DNA of 56,752 nucleotides from Pseudomonadota bacterium (GTDB taxonomy: Bacteria; Pseudomonadota; Gammaproteobacteria; Steroidobacterales; Woeseiaceae), in NCBI GenBank assembly GCA_022572185.1, contig JACZWL010000018.1, positions 1 through 56,752 of the forward strand. The letters run 5' to 3'. The translations under genes and the position numbers were made by a program. Positions 32,243 through 41,436 of the stretch are shown one piece after another. Every line of letters starts with the position of its first letter. The first letter of the stretch is position 1. The notes below the pieces were generated by a model, which was given only the letters and a program-made list of their open reading frames with translations, was not told the origin of the DNA and made no database searches.

Positions 32243-34642
32243 ATGTCTAATAAGAGTTTTGCAGTTCATCGTCTATTGGTCGTTGGCGCCACCTGCGCGG
32301 TCGTTGCAACGGGCGGACTGACAGCACCGCGCGCAGCGGCGCAGGAGCAGGCGGGCCTCGAAGAAATCGTCGTCACCGCGCGCAAACGTGAGGAGAACCT
32401 GCAGTACACGCCGATGTCGATTACCGCGTTGACCGCCGATGATCTGGCGCGCAGGGATATTTCAAATATCAATCGCATCGATGAAGTCACACCTAACCTG
32501 GTTTTTCACACTGTCTCGCCGTCATCCGGGCAGACCAACAGCGTCATGGTATTTATCCGCGGTGTCGGTCAGCTCGATTTTACCGGCACGACAGAGCCCG
32601 GCGTCGGCATCTATGTCGACGGCGTCTACTACGCACGTTCCATATCGAGCGCGATCGAGTTTCTCGACATTGAGCGCATTGAAGTGCTGAGAGGGCCACA
32701 GGGCACCCTGTTCGGACGAAATACCATCGGCGGTGCAATCAACGTTGTCACCAAACAGCCGGCCGATGAATTCGGCGGCTACGTGGACCTGGTTGTTGGC
32801 ACCGATAGTCGGACAGATGTCACGTTCAATGTCGATTTTCCGATGACAGATACCTTCAAGGGCAAATTTACGGTGGCCACCCGTCAGCAAGACGGCTACG
32901 TAATAAATCAGGCCACCGGAGTCGACTATGGCGATCGGGATGCCCAGTCGGCACGGCTGGTCCTGCGATGGGAACCCAACGACGACTGGATGTTGACGCT
33001 CAACACTGATTACGTGACCCAACGGGAGAACTCGGCACCGAATTCGCTGACCACGGTTAATCACTTAGGCATCTTTGCGGGCTTTTATAACTTCAGCCCC
33101 AACGCCCCGCTCCCCAATTGTCCGTTGCCGCCGCCCGACGACCCTGTCGGTGATCCGCTCTGTTACAGTTCCGACTGGATCGTTGGATCTGAGGCGGACT
33201 GGTCGGGCCTGTCCAGCCAGTCGGACCTCGACAACTGGGGCGTCAGTCTGACCGCAGATTGGCTGGGGGATTCCGTGAACCTGAAATCGATCACGGCATA
33301 CCGGGATCTGGATTCATTCTCCTCGCGGGATGGCGATCATTCGCCCCTGGTCATATTCCAGACGACGGATCTCTTCGATTACGATCAATTCAGCCAGGAG
33401 TTCCAGTTGAGCGGACAGTCCCGCGATGAGCGATTGAACTGGCTGGCCGGCTTGTACTACTTTGAAGAGCAGGGGATTAACACGAACCCGGTTTTCATCT
33501 CGGTCGGGACCCTGCGCAGCGGTGGTTCGTGGGACCATGACACCTCGGCGTTGTTCGGTCAGCTAACGTATGACCTGACGGACAAGTTAAGTTTGACCGC
33601 AGGCGTACGTTATACCGAGGAGACCAAGCGCTATACACCGGACAACGTATACGAAACGCCGTTCGGTTTTGGGCCGGGCACCATCGCCGGTATCGACCCG
33701 GCCATCTGGGCGACCTATCCCGCCTCGATCACCGTCCCGGTGGAGGCCGCCCAGGCGATGTTCGGTCTGCCTCCTAATGTTGCGCCAGCCTTTTTTATGA
33801 CGGAGGCGGTCGGCTCAGGCGTATTCGTCCTGCCGAACACGCAAGTGACTCAGGATATCGAAGAGACCTCGCCGATGGTGAGCTTGTCCTACCAATTAAA
33901 TGACGACGTCATGTTTTACGGGAGTTACGGTGAGGCGTTCAAGGGCGGCGGCTTTACGCAGCGGGTAGCGCAGATTCGGTTGGCGACGCCGCAGTTCCAA
34001 CCGGAATTCGTGAAGTCATTCGAAATCGGGATCAAGACCCTGCTGTTGGACAATCGCTTGCGGCTGAACGCGGCGGCTTTCCACAACGATTACGAGGATA
34101 TCCAGATTTTCGTCCGCCAGGCCATTGCGCCGGTGACGGTGAATGCAGGTGACGGCACGATCACCGGAATGGAGATCGATTTCGATTATTTGCCTGTCGA
34201 TGCGTTTCGACTCACTGGCGGTATCGGCCTGCTCGACGCCGAGTACGATAGCCTGTTGCCGGAGGCGATTGCCAATGGCATCAGCCTGGATAACCAATTC
34301 ACCAAGGCGCCGGAAATCAAAGCCAATGTCTCTGGCATATACACCCATGACTTGGGCGGCGGTGGATCACTGTCGGCTCGGATCGACTACTCGTATACCG
34401 ACGACATGTTTCACGATCCGCAGAATCACCCCGAATTGTTCTGGGGAAGTTATTCGCTGCTGGGTGCCGCGATCAACTATGAGTCCGCAAATCAAAAATG
34501 GCTGGTCACGCTGGGCGGTAGGAATCTGACTGATGAGCAATATATGTCCTCGGGTAGCTGGTCACTGGCAACGGGCAGCTACAACGAGGCGGTCTTCGAC
34601 CGGGGGCGGCAGTACTACGCGAATGCAAGGTTCGGTTTCTGA
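32243..34642 (+). CDS. TonB-dependent outer-membrane receptor 1
   Basis: This 799-residue protein has a signal peptide (about 1-34, cleaved near APRAAA-QEQ) and a TonB-box region (LEEIVVTARKREENLQ). The plug carries IERIEVLRGPQGTLFGRN and GGAINVVTKQP. A C-terminal 22-strand barrel ends in the aromatic YYANARFGF. GGGGGAATATT gives the ribosome site. Receptors of this CirA/Fiu-like, sphingomonad-style type import compounds well beyond iron chelates. It is divergent from a ThDP decarboxylase-MFS-UbiD unit, so it probably takes up an aromatic or lignin-like compound. Siderophore uptake is a weaker alternative, since no iron genes are near. Confidence 0.93.
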   Translation: MSNKSFAVHRLLVVGATCAVVATGGLTAPRAAAQEQAGLEEIVVTARKREENLQYTPMSITALTADDLARRDISNINRIDEVTPNLVFHTVSPSSGQTNSVMVFIRGVGQLDFTGTTEPGVGIYVDGVYYARSISSAIEFLDIERIEVLRGPQGTLFGRNTIGGAINVVTKQPADEFGGYVDLVVGTDSRTDVTFNVDFPMTDTFKGKFTVATRQQDGYVINQATGVDYGDRDAQSARLVLRWEPNDDWMLTLNTDYVTQRENSAPNSLTTVNHLGIFAGFYNFSPNAPLPNCPLPPPDDPVGDPLCYSSDWIVGSEADWSGLSSQSDLDNWGVSLTADWLGDSVNLKSITAYRDLDSFSSRDGDHSPLVIFQTTDLFDYDQFSQEFQLSGQSRDERLNWLAGLYYFEEQGINTNPVFISVGTLRSGGSWDHDTSALFGQLTYDLTDKLSLTAGVRYTEETKRYTPDNVYETPFGFGPGTIAGIDPAIWATYPASITVPVEAAQAMFGLPPNVAPAFFMTEAVGSGVFVLPNTQVTQDIEETSPMVSLSYQLNDDVMFYGSYGEAFKGGGFTQRVAQIRLATPQFQPEFVKSFEIGIKTLLLDNRLRLNAAAFHNDYEDIQIFVRQAIAPVTVNAGDGTITGMEIDFDYLPVDAFRLTGGIGLLDAEYDSLLPEAIANGISLDNQFTKAPEIKANVSGIYTHDLGGGGSLSARIDYSYTDDMFHDPQNHPELFWGSYSLLGAAINYESANQKWLVTLGGRNLTDEQYMSSGSWSLATGSYNEAVFDRGRQYYANARFGF

Positions 34643-34731
34643 GCTTAGCCGCGGCGCGGGTGATGCGACAGACAGGGGCGAACTTACCTTCGTCCCTGTC
34701 ATCCCCGCCGTGGTGGCCGGCGGCGATCCGT

Positions 34732-36195
34732 TCAGCCCGCAACGGGCAGTTGCACCGTGATCCATTTCCACTCGGTCAGGGTATCGATGTCGATATCCGT
34801 GCCCTCACGCCCGAAACCACTGCTGCCCGTGCCACCGAAGGGCACGTGGGGTTCATCCGCCAGGGTCGGTGCATTGATGTGCACCATCCCGGCATTGATG
34901 GACTGGGCAAGCTTCAGGGCTTTATCGATATCCTGGGTAAAGACGGCCGCGCTCAAGCCGAACTCGGTATCGTTGGCCTTCTCCAGAGCTTCGTCCGCGC
35001 TGTCCACAGGGTAAATCGAGGTCACCGGGCCAAAGGTTTCCTCGCGGCACACGACCATCTCTTCCGTTACCCCACTCAGGATGGTGGGCTGGCAGCGGTT
35101 GCTGACCCAGTCACCGCCGGTGATCACCGTCGCGCCCTTGCTTTTCGCATCCTCGATATGGCTGCGCACCCGCTTGCGCTGACGCTCGCTGATGATGGGG
35201 CCCAGCCAGGTATCCGGATCGCGCAGATCACCGATGCCCAGGCCTTCGGCAGTGCTCTTGAATTTTTCGACAAATTCATCCAGAACGTCCCGTTCGACAT
35301 AGATCCGGCTGGAGGCCATGCACGCCTGGCCCTGGAAAAAGAACGAGCCGAAGGCGGCCGCCTGCACGGCGGCATCGATATTCGCATCGTTCAGAATCAC
35401 CAGGGGATTCTTGCCACCCAGTTCCAGCACCACGCGCTTCATGTTCTGACCGCAGAGCGCGCCAATGTGTTTGCCGACGCGGCAGGAGCCGGTAAACATC
35501 ACGGTGCGCACCAGCGGGTGCGTCGTCAGACTGTCGCCGATGTCAGCGCCCAGGCCCGTGACGACATTGAACGCGCCGTCGGCCAATCCGGCTTCCTTGT
35601 ATAGTTCTGCCAGGCGCAAGGCGGTGACCGAGGCCATTTCGGAAGCCAGCATGACCACCGTATTGCCGGTTGCAAGCGGCGTTGCGCTCAATTTGGTGTG
35701 CTTCAATAAAGGCACGTTAAACGGGGTAATGCTGGCAATCACCCCCAGGGGCTGACGCAGGCTGAAACTCAGCCGGCCGGGAATATCCGGCGGGATAGTA
35801 TCACCGCGCACCTGGCGCGCGACCCCGGCAGCGGCCCGCAAGCAGCCAATAGCGTATTGCACTTCGAACTGTGCCTTACCCACGGGAGAACCGACTTCGT
35901 CGATCAGAATATCGACGAATTCCTGCCGGTTCTGTTCCAGCAACTCCGCGGTCTTGCAAAGAATGGCTTCCCGCTCCGCGGCCAGCGTTTTCGAATAGGA
36001 CGTGAAGGTTTCCTGGGCCGCTTGCACGGCCTTGTCGATGTCCTGCGCCGTGCCTGCCGCAAGACGGGCGAATACGGAATCGTCCTCCGGGTTCAGATCA
36101 TCCAGATACTGTCCGGAATCCGAGGGCACAGGCCTGCCTGCGATCCAGTGGTCCCAGGTCTTGATGCTTTTCAGGTTTTCAGCGGCCGTCGACAT
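34732..36195 (-). CDS. Aldehyde dehydrogenase (benzaldehyde/vanillin-dehydrogenase-like)
   Basis: This 487-residue NAD(P)-dependent aldehyde dehydrogenase has all key residues: Asn160 (TPFN), Glu258 (LELGGKNP) and nucleophile Cys292 (GQACMASS). The C-terminal GGTGSSGFGREG segment is also present. The pattern resembles aryl-aldehyde dehydrogenases such as vanillin or benzaldehyde dehydrogenase. It stands alone, convergent with TonB receptor 1 and 288 bases downstream of the cytochrome c gene. It can oxidise an aldehyde made by the ThDP decarboxylase or the periplasmic FAD oxidase. CGGGAG precedes the ATG. Confidence 0.93.
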   Translation of the reverse strand: MSTAAENLKSIKTWDHWIAGRPVPSDSGQYLDDLNPEDDSVFARLAAGTAQDIDKAVQAAQETFTSYSKTLAAEREAILCKTAELLEQNRQEFVDILIDEVGSPVGKAQFEVQYAIGCLRAAAGVARQVRGDTIPPDIPGRLSFSLRQPLGVIASITPFNVPLLKHTKLSATPLATGNTVVMLASEMASVTALRLAELYKEAGLADGAFNVVTGLGADIGDSLTTHPLVRTVMFTGSCRVGKHIGALCGQNMKRVVLELGGKNPLVILNDANIDAAVQAAAFGSFFFQGQACMASSRIYVERDVLDEFVEKFKSTAEGLGIGDLRDPDTWLGPIISERQRKRVRSHIEDAKSKGATVITGGDWVSNRCQPTILSGVTEEMVVCREETFGPVTSIYPVDSADEALEKANDTEFGLSAAVFTQDIDKALKLAQSINAGMVHINAPTLADEPHVPFGGTGSSGFGREGTDIDIDTLTEWKWITVQLPVAG

Positions 36196-36483
36196 GTCGT
36201 TCTCCCGGGTGGGTTCCTTGTTTGCGGATTATACTGCTCATCATCCGTCGTTCCACAGCTTCAGAGGTGAGATGTTCTTCGAGATGATACGACGCAAGGT
36301 CGAGCAGGGTTTCGGCGAAGGCAAATCAAGGCGCTATCCGAATCCATGGAATGCGACCCGCTGCGTCGTGGCGTGCTCGAGAGCTAACCGAATTATTCAC
36401 CCCTACGAAGTGCCGTCCTTGCGCTCTCGCTCAGTCTTCAAGCGATCTTCCGCAACAAAGATGAAACATTCGGCCTGGCAGGC

Positions 36484-37044
36484 TCACTGCCCGGCGAAGT
36501 ATGCAGCCAGCTCTTCGACATCCTGATCCGACAGCGGTTTCGCCAGGGGCGCCATCACGGGATCGGCACGGCGGCCAGCCTGATAGTCCTGTAACTGCTT
36601 GACCAGATAGCGCTCGTGCTGACCGGCGAGCTTCGGCCACAGTGAATTGGTCGCTGTCATCTTCGCGCTGTGACAGGCGGCACAGGTCCTGGCTTGCCCG
36701 GGCTGCGCGGTCCCCTCACCCGCTGCAGCAGGCAGGGAACTGAAATAGGCCGCCAGGTCGCTGATGTCCGCATCGCTCAAGTTTCTTGCCATGGGACTCA
36801 TCCATGGATCATGGCGTGCCCCATCCCGGAAATCCCGCATCTGCTTGACCAGGTAGCCTTCGCTCTGCCCGGCAATATTCGGCCACAGGTAGTGGTCGCT
36901 GACACCTTCCGCGCCATGGCAGGCCAGGCAGGGGATCGACCGGGCTTTGCCCGCCGCCGCATCACCGGCATGGGCCAACGATGCCGTCAAAGACCAGAAC
37001 GCCCAGAAGGTCACGGTCGATACCAAATGCATCCCGATTTTCAT
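36484..37044 (-). CDS. Periplasmic diheme cytochrome c (c4-like)
   Basis: This 186-residue protein has a signal peptide ending ASLAHA near residue 26 and two heme c motifs, CLACH (Cys39, Cys42, His43) and CAACH (Cys121, Cys124, His125). The two halves are internal repeats, as in cytochrome c4 and in c-type partners of flavin dehydrogenases. Its ATG overlaps the upstream dehydrogenase stop as ATGA. It is encoded with a Tat-exported FAD oxidase, so it probably accepts that enzyme's electrons in the periplasm. This resembles p-cresol methylhydroxylase or eugenol hydroxylase systems in logic, not in sequence family. Confidence 0.92.
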   Translation of the reverse strand: MKIGMHLVSTVTFWAFWSLTASLAHAGDAAAGKARSIPCLACHGAEGVSDHYLWPNIAGQSEGYLVKQMRDFRDGARHDPWMSPMARNLSDADISDLAAYFSSLPAAAGEGTAQPGQARTCAACHSAKMTATNSLWPKLAGQHERYLVKQLQDYQAGRRADPVMAPLAKPLSDQDVEELAAYFAGQ

Positions 37045-38048
37045 TTCCCAAACTCCGCGGCAGTGGGTAGCAAAGACTGCGCCTCGAGCAAGCGGACGAA
37101 CTCTGTCAGTCGCTGGCGCTGGTAGGCGGCGATATCGCGACCCTCGTAATCGTAAAATCCGACGCCGTCACGCAAGCCGTTGCGGCCCTCGCGCATGTTA
37201 CGTTCAATTATCGCCGGCGGCGAAAACCGACCTTCATCGATGTTCTTCGCCAGATAGTTGGAGGCATAGTAGAGAATGTCGCCACCTCCCCAGTCGATGA
37301 ACTCCAGCAGGCCGAAGACGGAATAACGGGGACCAAAGCCCACGCGGATCGCCCGGTCAATATCTTCCGCTGACGCCACCCCTTCGTCCACCAGTCGCGC
37401 CGCTTCGTTCAAGGCCAGGGCCTGAATCCGCGAAACGATATAGCCGGGCGATGCCTTGCACACCACCGGCACTTTGCCGATCCCTTCCAGCAGCTGCTTG
37501 AGGGTCGCCACCGTGTCTGCACTGGTCTGGTCCGACGGCGAGATTTCCACCAGCGGTACGAGATAGGCGGGATTCAGCCAGTGCGCATTGGTGAATCGTT
37601 CACTGTCTGCAATGAATCCGGCCAGGGTATCCGCCAGCAACGTCGAGGTAGTCGACGCGACAATCGCCCGTCGGGATGCGGACTCACTCAGCCAGGCGTA
37701 AGTGCTCTCCTTGATCTCCACTACTTCGGCTACCGCCTCGAAGATAAAATCGGCCCCCTGGAGGACATCGCCACTCGTGGCACGGGCAATGATATCGGTG
37801 TCAGTGGCAATTTCGCGGGCCCGGTCCGCCGACAACACGCCCGTATCCGCCAGCAGCTGGATTTCCGTAGCGAGATCCGTCCGCAGCGAAGCTGCCAGCT
37901 CCCGGAACGCGTCGGCCGGCCGCTCCTCGCTGTCGATGAGCGCAACCGGGTAGCCGGCCCAGGCGAAGCTCAGGGCGATTCCCCGCCCCATGCGCCCGGC
38001 GCCGACAACTGCGATATTGGCCATTTGCTCCTGCATCGCGGCTTGCAT
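37041..38048 (-). CDS. 3-hydroxyacyl-CoA dehydrogenase family protein
   Basis: This 335-residue protein has an N-terminal Rossmann motif (VVGAGRMGRGIALSFA) and the C-terminal hydroxyacyl-CoA dehydrogenase domain (FGPRYSVFGLLEFIDWGG). It also has the catalytic-type segments FTNAHWLNP and GYIVSRIQALALNEA. Relatives oxidise 3-hydroxyacyl-CoA, carnitine, gulonate or other hydroxy acids with NAD. The ATG shares bases with the oxidase stop (TGATG); internal ATGs at residues 5 and 9 are alternative starts. It is cytoplasmic, flanked by two periplasmic proteins, so it likely handles the product after import. No CoA ligase is next to it, so a non-CoA hydroxy acid is possible. Confidence 0.87.
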   Translation of the reverse strand: MQAAMQEQMANIAVVGAGRMGRGIALSFAWAGYPVALIDSEERPADAFRELAASLRTDLATEIQLLADTGVLSADRAREIATDTDIIARATSGDVLQGADFIFEAVAEVVEIKESTYAWLSESASRRAIVASTTSTLLADTLAGFIADSERFTNAHWLNPAYLVPLVEISPSDQTSADTVATLKQLLEGIGKVPVVCKASPGYIVSRIQALALNEAARLVDEGVASAEDIDRAIRVGFGPRYSVFGLLEFIDWGGGDILYYASNYLAKNIDEGRFSPPAIIERNMREGRNGLRDGVGFYDYEGRDIAAYQRQRLTEFVRLLEAQSLLPTAAEFGK

Positions 38049-39517
38049 CAGGTCTGCCCGAGGTAACCGTGAAACACGCCTTTGGGGTCGTATTTCCGGC
38101 GCAGCTCACCCAGGCGCTTCCAGTTCTCGGTGCCGAAGCAGACTTCCAGTGCTGCCGGAAAACGCATCGAATTGAATTCGTTGATGTAATGTCCGCGGGT
38201 GTACGGCTGCATCAGCTCGACCGATTCATCCAGCCATTTGAAGTTCGGCTCGATGTCGTCGGCCGTCTCCGCCATCTGATACCAGGAAATGTAGTGATCG
38301 GCAGCATATCTGAGACTCGAATCGCTGTCGTCCCTGGATTGATTGATGCCCCAGGCCGATAGCACGAAGGAACGCGGCGAACGCGGTGGCACCTCCTGCA
38401 TGCGTTCCGCCAGCGCCAGCAGGCCCTCTGCAGGTTTGTCCGTCCAGATGTTGTGGATGGCCGTGCGGTTCGGGCTGGAGTGATCGGTCTCCTGACCGGC
38501 GTACAGCTCCGACCAGCTCAGCAGCGCGTCTTCTTTTTTCAGGATGCTCATGGCCGGCAGCGCGCTGCGCGCCACCGGCTCCAGCAGCGCCAGCCCGTCT
38601 TCCCGGGAGCGACCGAAGGCGATGGCGCTGACCGCGCCGACCAGGTCTCGCCGCGCCGGCGGCTCATCAGGCGGGAAGAACCGCCCCACCACCGCAATGA
38701 TTTCCAAGCGCCGGTCTTTGGCGGCGGTGATCTCCTCCAGCACCTTCGTGAGATATGGCATCTTGTCGATCGGCACCAGGTATTTGCTCTTGATGATGGC
38801 CTGGGCGGTGGGAAACAACTTCAGCTTGTAGCGCAAGACGGCACCGAAAAACCCCGGGCCGGCACCCCGGATCGCCCAGAGCAGGTCCGGATTCTCGGTC
38901 GCCGACACCGTGAGTCTGCCGCCATCAGCCATCACGATCTCGGCGCCGATAATGGAGCGACAGGCGATATCCCAGTCCGACATGTTCCAGCCAAGACCAC
39001 CACCGATGAGGTAACCGCCGAGACCGACGATGCCCGTGTGAGCCGCCGGGAAGGCCCATCCCTGGGGATGGGTGATCTTGATGAAATCCTCACTGCGTAT
39101 ACCGGGCTGGACCCAGGCGGTGCCGGCGTCCGCGTCGATTTCCACCTCACGAAGACGCGACAGGTCAAGCAGCATGCCGCCATTGCGCAGGCAGCCGCGG
39201 GCCGGGTTGTGCCCGGTCGCCCGGGTCGCGACCTTCAGCCCCTGCTCGCGGGCGTGGTTTACCGCCTGGATCACGTCCTGTTCCGATTGAGCACGGATGA
39301 TCGTGTCGGGATAACGATCCGGCTTGAAGATGTACCAGACCATGCTGGATCGCCAGAGCTCGTAGTTACTGTCGCCCCGGCGGATGATCACGCCGCTGAT
39401 GCGATGCAGGCCGCTCGCCACAGTTTTGGCGATCGCGGCTGATGCCCCCATCGCGCCGGCACACATCAAGCTGAGGCCTGACACCATTCGACTTAAAAAA
39501 CTACGCCGCGTAAACAT
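38048..39517 (-). CDS. Tat-exported FAD-linked oxidase with BBE-type C-terminus, 2
   Basis: This roughly 489-residue protein starts with a Tat signal: TRRSFLSRM, then a hydrophobic stretch and an AAIA-type cleavage region near residue 33. The PCMH-type FAD domain follows, with RATGHNPARG supplying the likely FAD-binding histidine, GGYLIGGGLGWNMSD, and a C-terminal YDPKGVFHGYLG. I chose the ATG at 39517, five bases after AGGTGA; ATG 39520 and GTG 39526 are in-frame alternatives. Tat export fits a protein folded with covalent flavin. The co-transcribed diheme cytochrome is the probable electron acceptor, so it may act as a dehydrogenase on an aromatic alcohol or phenol. Confidence 0.9.
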   Translation of the reverse strand: MFTRRSFLSRMVSGLSLMCAGAMGASAAIAKTVASGLHRISGVIIRRGDSNYELWRSSMVWYIFKPDRYPDTIIRAQSEQDVIQAVNHAREQGLKVATRATGHNPARGCLRNGGMLLDLSRLREVEIDADAGTAWVQPGIRSEDFIKITHPQGWAFPAAHTGIVGLGGYLIGGGLGWNMSDWDIACRSIIGAEIVMADGGRLTVSATENPDLLWAIRGAGPGFFGAVLRYKLKLFPTAQAIIKSKYLVPIDKMPYLTKVLEEITAAKDRRLEIIAVVGRFFPPDEPPARRDLVGAVSAIAFGRSREDGLALLEPVARSALPAMSILKKEDALLSWSELYAGQETDHSSPNRTAIHNIWTDKPAEGLLALAERMQEVPPRSPRSFVLSAWGINQSRDDSDSSLRYAADHYISWYQMAETADDIEPNFKWLDESVELMQPYTRGHYINEFNSMRFPAALEVCFGTENWKRLGELRRKYDPKGVFHGYLGQT

Positions 39518-39533
39518 CATTATCACCTGTTGT

Positions 39534-40877
39534 TCATGCGGCCGCCTCGGCCGCCAGCATCTGTTCTGTTGCTCTAAAATATTTCAGCCCCCAGGCCAGT
39601 ATCAATCCACCCAGGGCAGCCGCCACGGTGCAAACGATCGACATGGAGTAGCCGACCGCGTTGACATCCTCAAACACGAAGTCCGTCAGCAGCGCCACCA
39701 ATGTCGCACCGCCGGTGATGCCAAAGAGATTCATGAAAACGAAAAACAAGGCCGTGACCTGCGCTCGCATCCGGTTCGGCGCCATGAGCTGCAGGCCGGC
39801 TGCCGAAGTGGCCATCGGAAAGCTCGCAAAATAGAAAGCCACGGCCAGTACCGCGAGGGCGCCTGGCAGATCTGACATGGAGGAAAACAGCGCGGCGGGA
39901 ATCAGCACCCCGATGGAGCCCACGATGCCTGCCCGCAGCGGGGCGTCGCCATGACCCCGCCGGGTGAAGAAATCGACCAGCCAGCCACTGCTCAGGACGC
40001 CGGCCGTATTGGCCAGCAGGACCACGACGCCGAGATAGAGTCCAGCCTCACCCTGCGACAGGTCGAACACTCTCTGCAGATAGGCAGGCGCCCAGGAAAG
40101 AAGTGCAAACAGTTTCAGGGACAGCAAACCGAAGCCGAGGAAATGCGCCGTAAACGTCGCGCGATGGCCACGGATGTATCTGAGCACCTGGCGGATGGTA
40201 TAACCCTTTCGAGACCGCCCATCGCCGGCATCGACCACACCGGTACGCTCTGGGTCTCTGACCGTGAGATAGAACACCAGCGCCACCAGAACACCGGGCA
40301 GACCGACAATGAAGAAAGCGCCCTGCCAGGGTTTGACGGTGCCGATTATCGGCAGACTCAGCCCGCCGAGACCTTCCAGCCATTCGACGACACCCCCACC
40401 CACGATGAAGGCAAGTCCGGATCCCAGGAAGGCACCCATGGAGTACACGCCCAGGGCGAGACCGAGCCTGGATTTGGGAAAGGAGTCGGTGATGATGGAA
40501 TAGGCCGTCGGAGAAAGTGCCGCCTCGCCCACCCCAACGCCGATGCGCGCCAGAAAAAGTTGCCAGAAAGTTTGCGCCAGGCCGCACATCGCCGTGGCAA
40601 TACTCCAGACGGTCATGCCGGCAGAGATAATGAACGGTCGCGGCCCCACGTCCGCCCATCGGGCCAGAGGCAGACCCATGATTGCGTAGAACAGCGCGAA
40701 GGCGAAGCCGATCAGCAGACTGAACTGCGTGTCGGTAATCTGCAGATCCGCCTGAATCGGCACGATCAGCAGAGCGATGATCTGCCGGTCCACGAACGAC
40801 AGGATGTAGGCGACCATGCACAGCGAAACGGTATACCAGGCGTAGGCCGAAGAGGGTCGTCCGGCCGCGGCAGCCAT
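39534..40877 (-). CDS. MFS transporter (spinster/sugar-phosphate-like branch)
   Basis: This 447-residue protein has twelve membrane helices. The FVDRQIIALLIVPIQADLQ first helix and RIGVGVGEAALSPTAYSII motif are typical of spinster-type MFS proteins common in proteobacterial aromatic and steroid catabolic islands. The ATG at 40877 overlaps the stop of the truncated UbiD gene (TGATG), and there is no ribosome site of its own. Translation probably depends on reading through the UbiD remnant. It leads the operon with the FAD oxidase, dehydrogenase and cytochrome. Confidence 0.88.
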   Translation of the reverse strand: MAAAAGRPSSAYAWYTVSLCMVAYILSFVDRQIIALLIVPIQADLQITDTQFSLLIGFAFALFYAIMGLPLARWADVGPRPFIISAGMTVWSIATAMCGLAQTFWQLFLARIGVGVGEAALSPTAYSIITDSFPKSRLGLALGVYSMGAFLGSGLAFIVGGGVVEWLEGLGGLSLPIIGTVKPWQGAFFIVGLPGVLVALVFYLTVRDPERTGVVDAGDGRSRKGYTIRQVLRYIRGHRATFTAHFLGFGLLSLKLFALLSWAPAYLQRVFDLSQGEAGLYLGVVVLLANTAGVLSSGWLVDFFTRRGHGDAPLRAGIVGSIGVLIPAALFSSMSDLPGALAVLAVAFYFASFPMATSAAGLQLMAPNRMRAQVTALFFVFMNLFGITGGATLVALLTDFVFEDVNAVGYSMSIVCTVAAALGGLILAWGLKYFRATEQMLAAEAAA

Positions 40878-41008
40878 CACGATCTGGCACTGCCGGCGAG
40901 TTCGCGGCCGGCATCGACCTCGCTCTTCACCCGGATCAGGTGGTCATGTTGATACAGGTACTCGGCATACGCTTGCATATCGATGAGGTCTCGTTTGGCC
41001 AGGTCCAT
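40877..41008 (-). pseudogene. 5' remnant of a second UbiD-family decarboxylase gene
   Basis: The 43-codon frame begins MDLAKRDLIDMQAYAEYL. It matches the start of the intact UbiD gene at 28768 (MDLFKRGLTDLQSYIDYL) through the ELAG segment at about residue 39, then ends SARS-stop. The rest of the roughly 450-residue gene is missing. Its stop overlaps the MFS start, so a deletion has joined the head of the UbiD gene to the MFS operon. The remnant may now serve as a leader peptide that supplies ribosomes to the MFS gene. Confidence 0.75.
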
Positions 41009-41436
41009 GACAGTCATCCTTCCAACGTTACAACTTGCTGTGCTTGGGCCAGCATGTGACCAGCCCCGCCTCAATCCCAAACAGGTCGAGGGCTCGGCTC
41101 ATAAATAAGCAGTTCGCTAGCGGTGGCAGGTCAACCGTAATCCAATGTAAAACATGCAGTCATACGAATATATTATTAGTAATCAACAAGTCTTGGCGGA
41201 TAGAGCGGGATTCGAACCTACCACATTCCTTATAACTATGCGGAATGCAGCGGCCAGTGCCGCCGCGTCCACGCCCCATCGTTCATTGTTGTTCATCCTG
41301 ATTTCCCCTATGCTGGGTCTGCGTCGGCGCCTCCGGATCCAACCAACAGCCTAACAAAGCAAGGAAAGCGACAAGGATCGGCGGAAGCGCATTATCGGAA
41401 GAAGGCCAGCCTGGCCAGTCCGTAAAGGGGGAAGAC
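41009..41436. other. Intergenic region upstream of TonB receptor 2
   Basis: These 428 bases separate the UbiD remnant from TonB receptor 2 and contain a tRNA 3'-end-like sequence (41195-41246). A small frame reading RAGFEPTTF across it is only the antisense of the T-loop and is not a gene. AT-rich sequence at 41155-41190 may hold a promoter. GGGGGAAGAC before 41437 is the receptor's ribosome site. Confidence 0.5.
41195..41246 (-). repeat. tRNA 3'-end remnant (possible attachment site)
   Basis: On the minus strand the segment ends GGTTCGAATCCCGC, then TCTATCC, G and CCA. It has a perfect T-loop (TTCGAAT), a T-stem with one mismatch, the 3' half of an acceptor stem, discriminator base and CCA. 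The CCGCCA ending resembles bacterial tRNA-Ser. A 6-bp stem (CATTCC/GGAATG) lies just before the T-arm. No matching 5' acceptor half (GGATAGA) or D-arm is present, so it is not an intact tRNA. Such 3' ends are typical att sites of integrated elements. Confidence 0.55.

Noticed and set aside
38453-39442. Long plus-strand frame opposite FAD oxidase 2
   Set aside because: It has shadow composition rich in Arg, Gly and Asp with no motif, and the minus strand encodes a clear Tat-exported flavoenzyme.
41154-41354. Small plus-strand frame containing RAGFEPTTF
   Set aside because: This is the translated antisense of a tRNA T-loop region, a well-known false protein; the DNA is better read as a tRNA 3' remnant on the minus strand.
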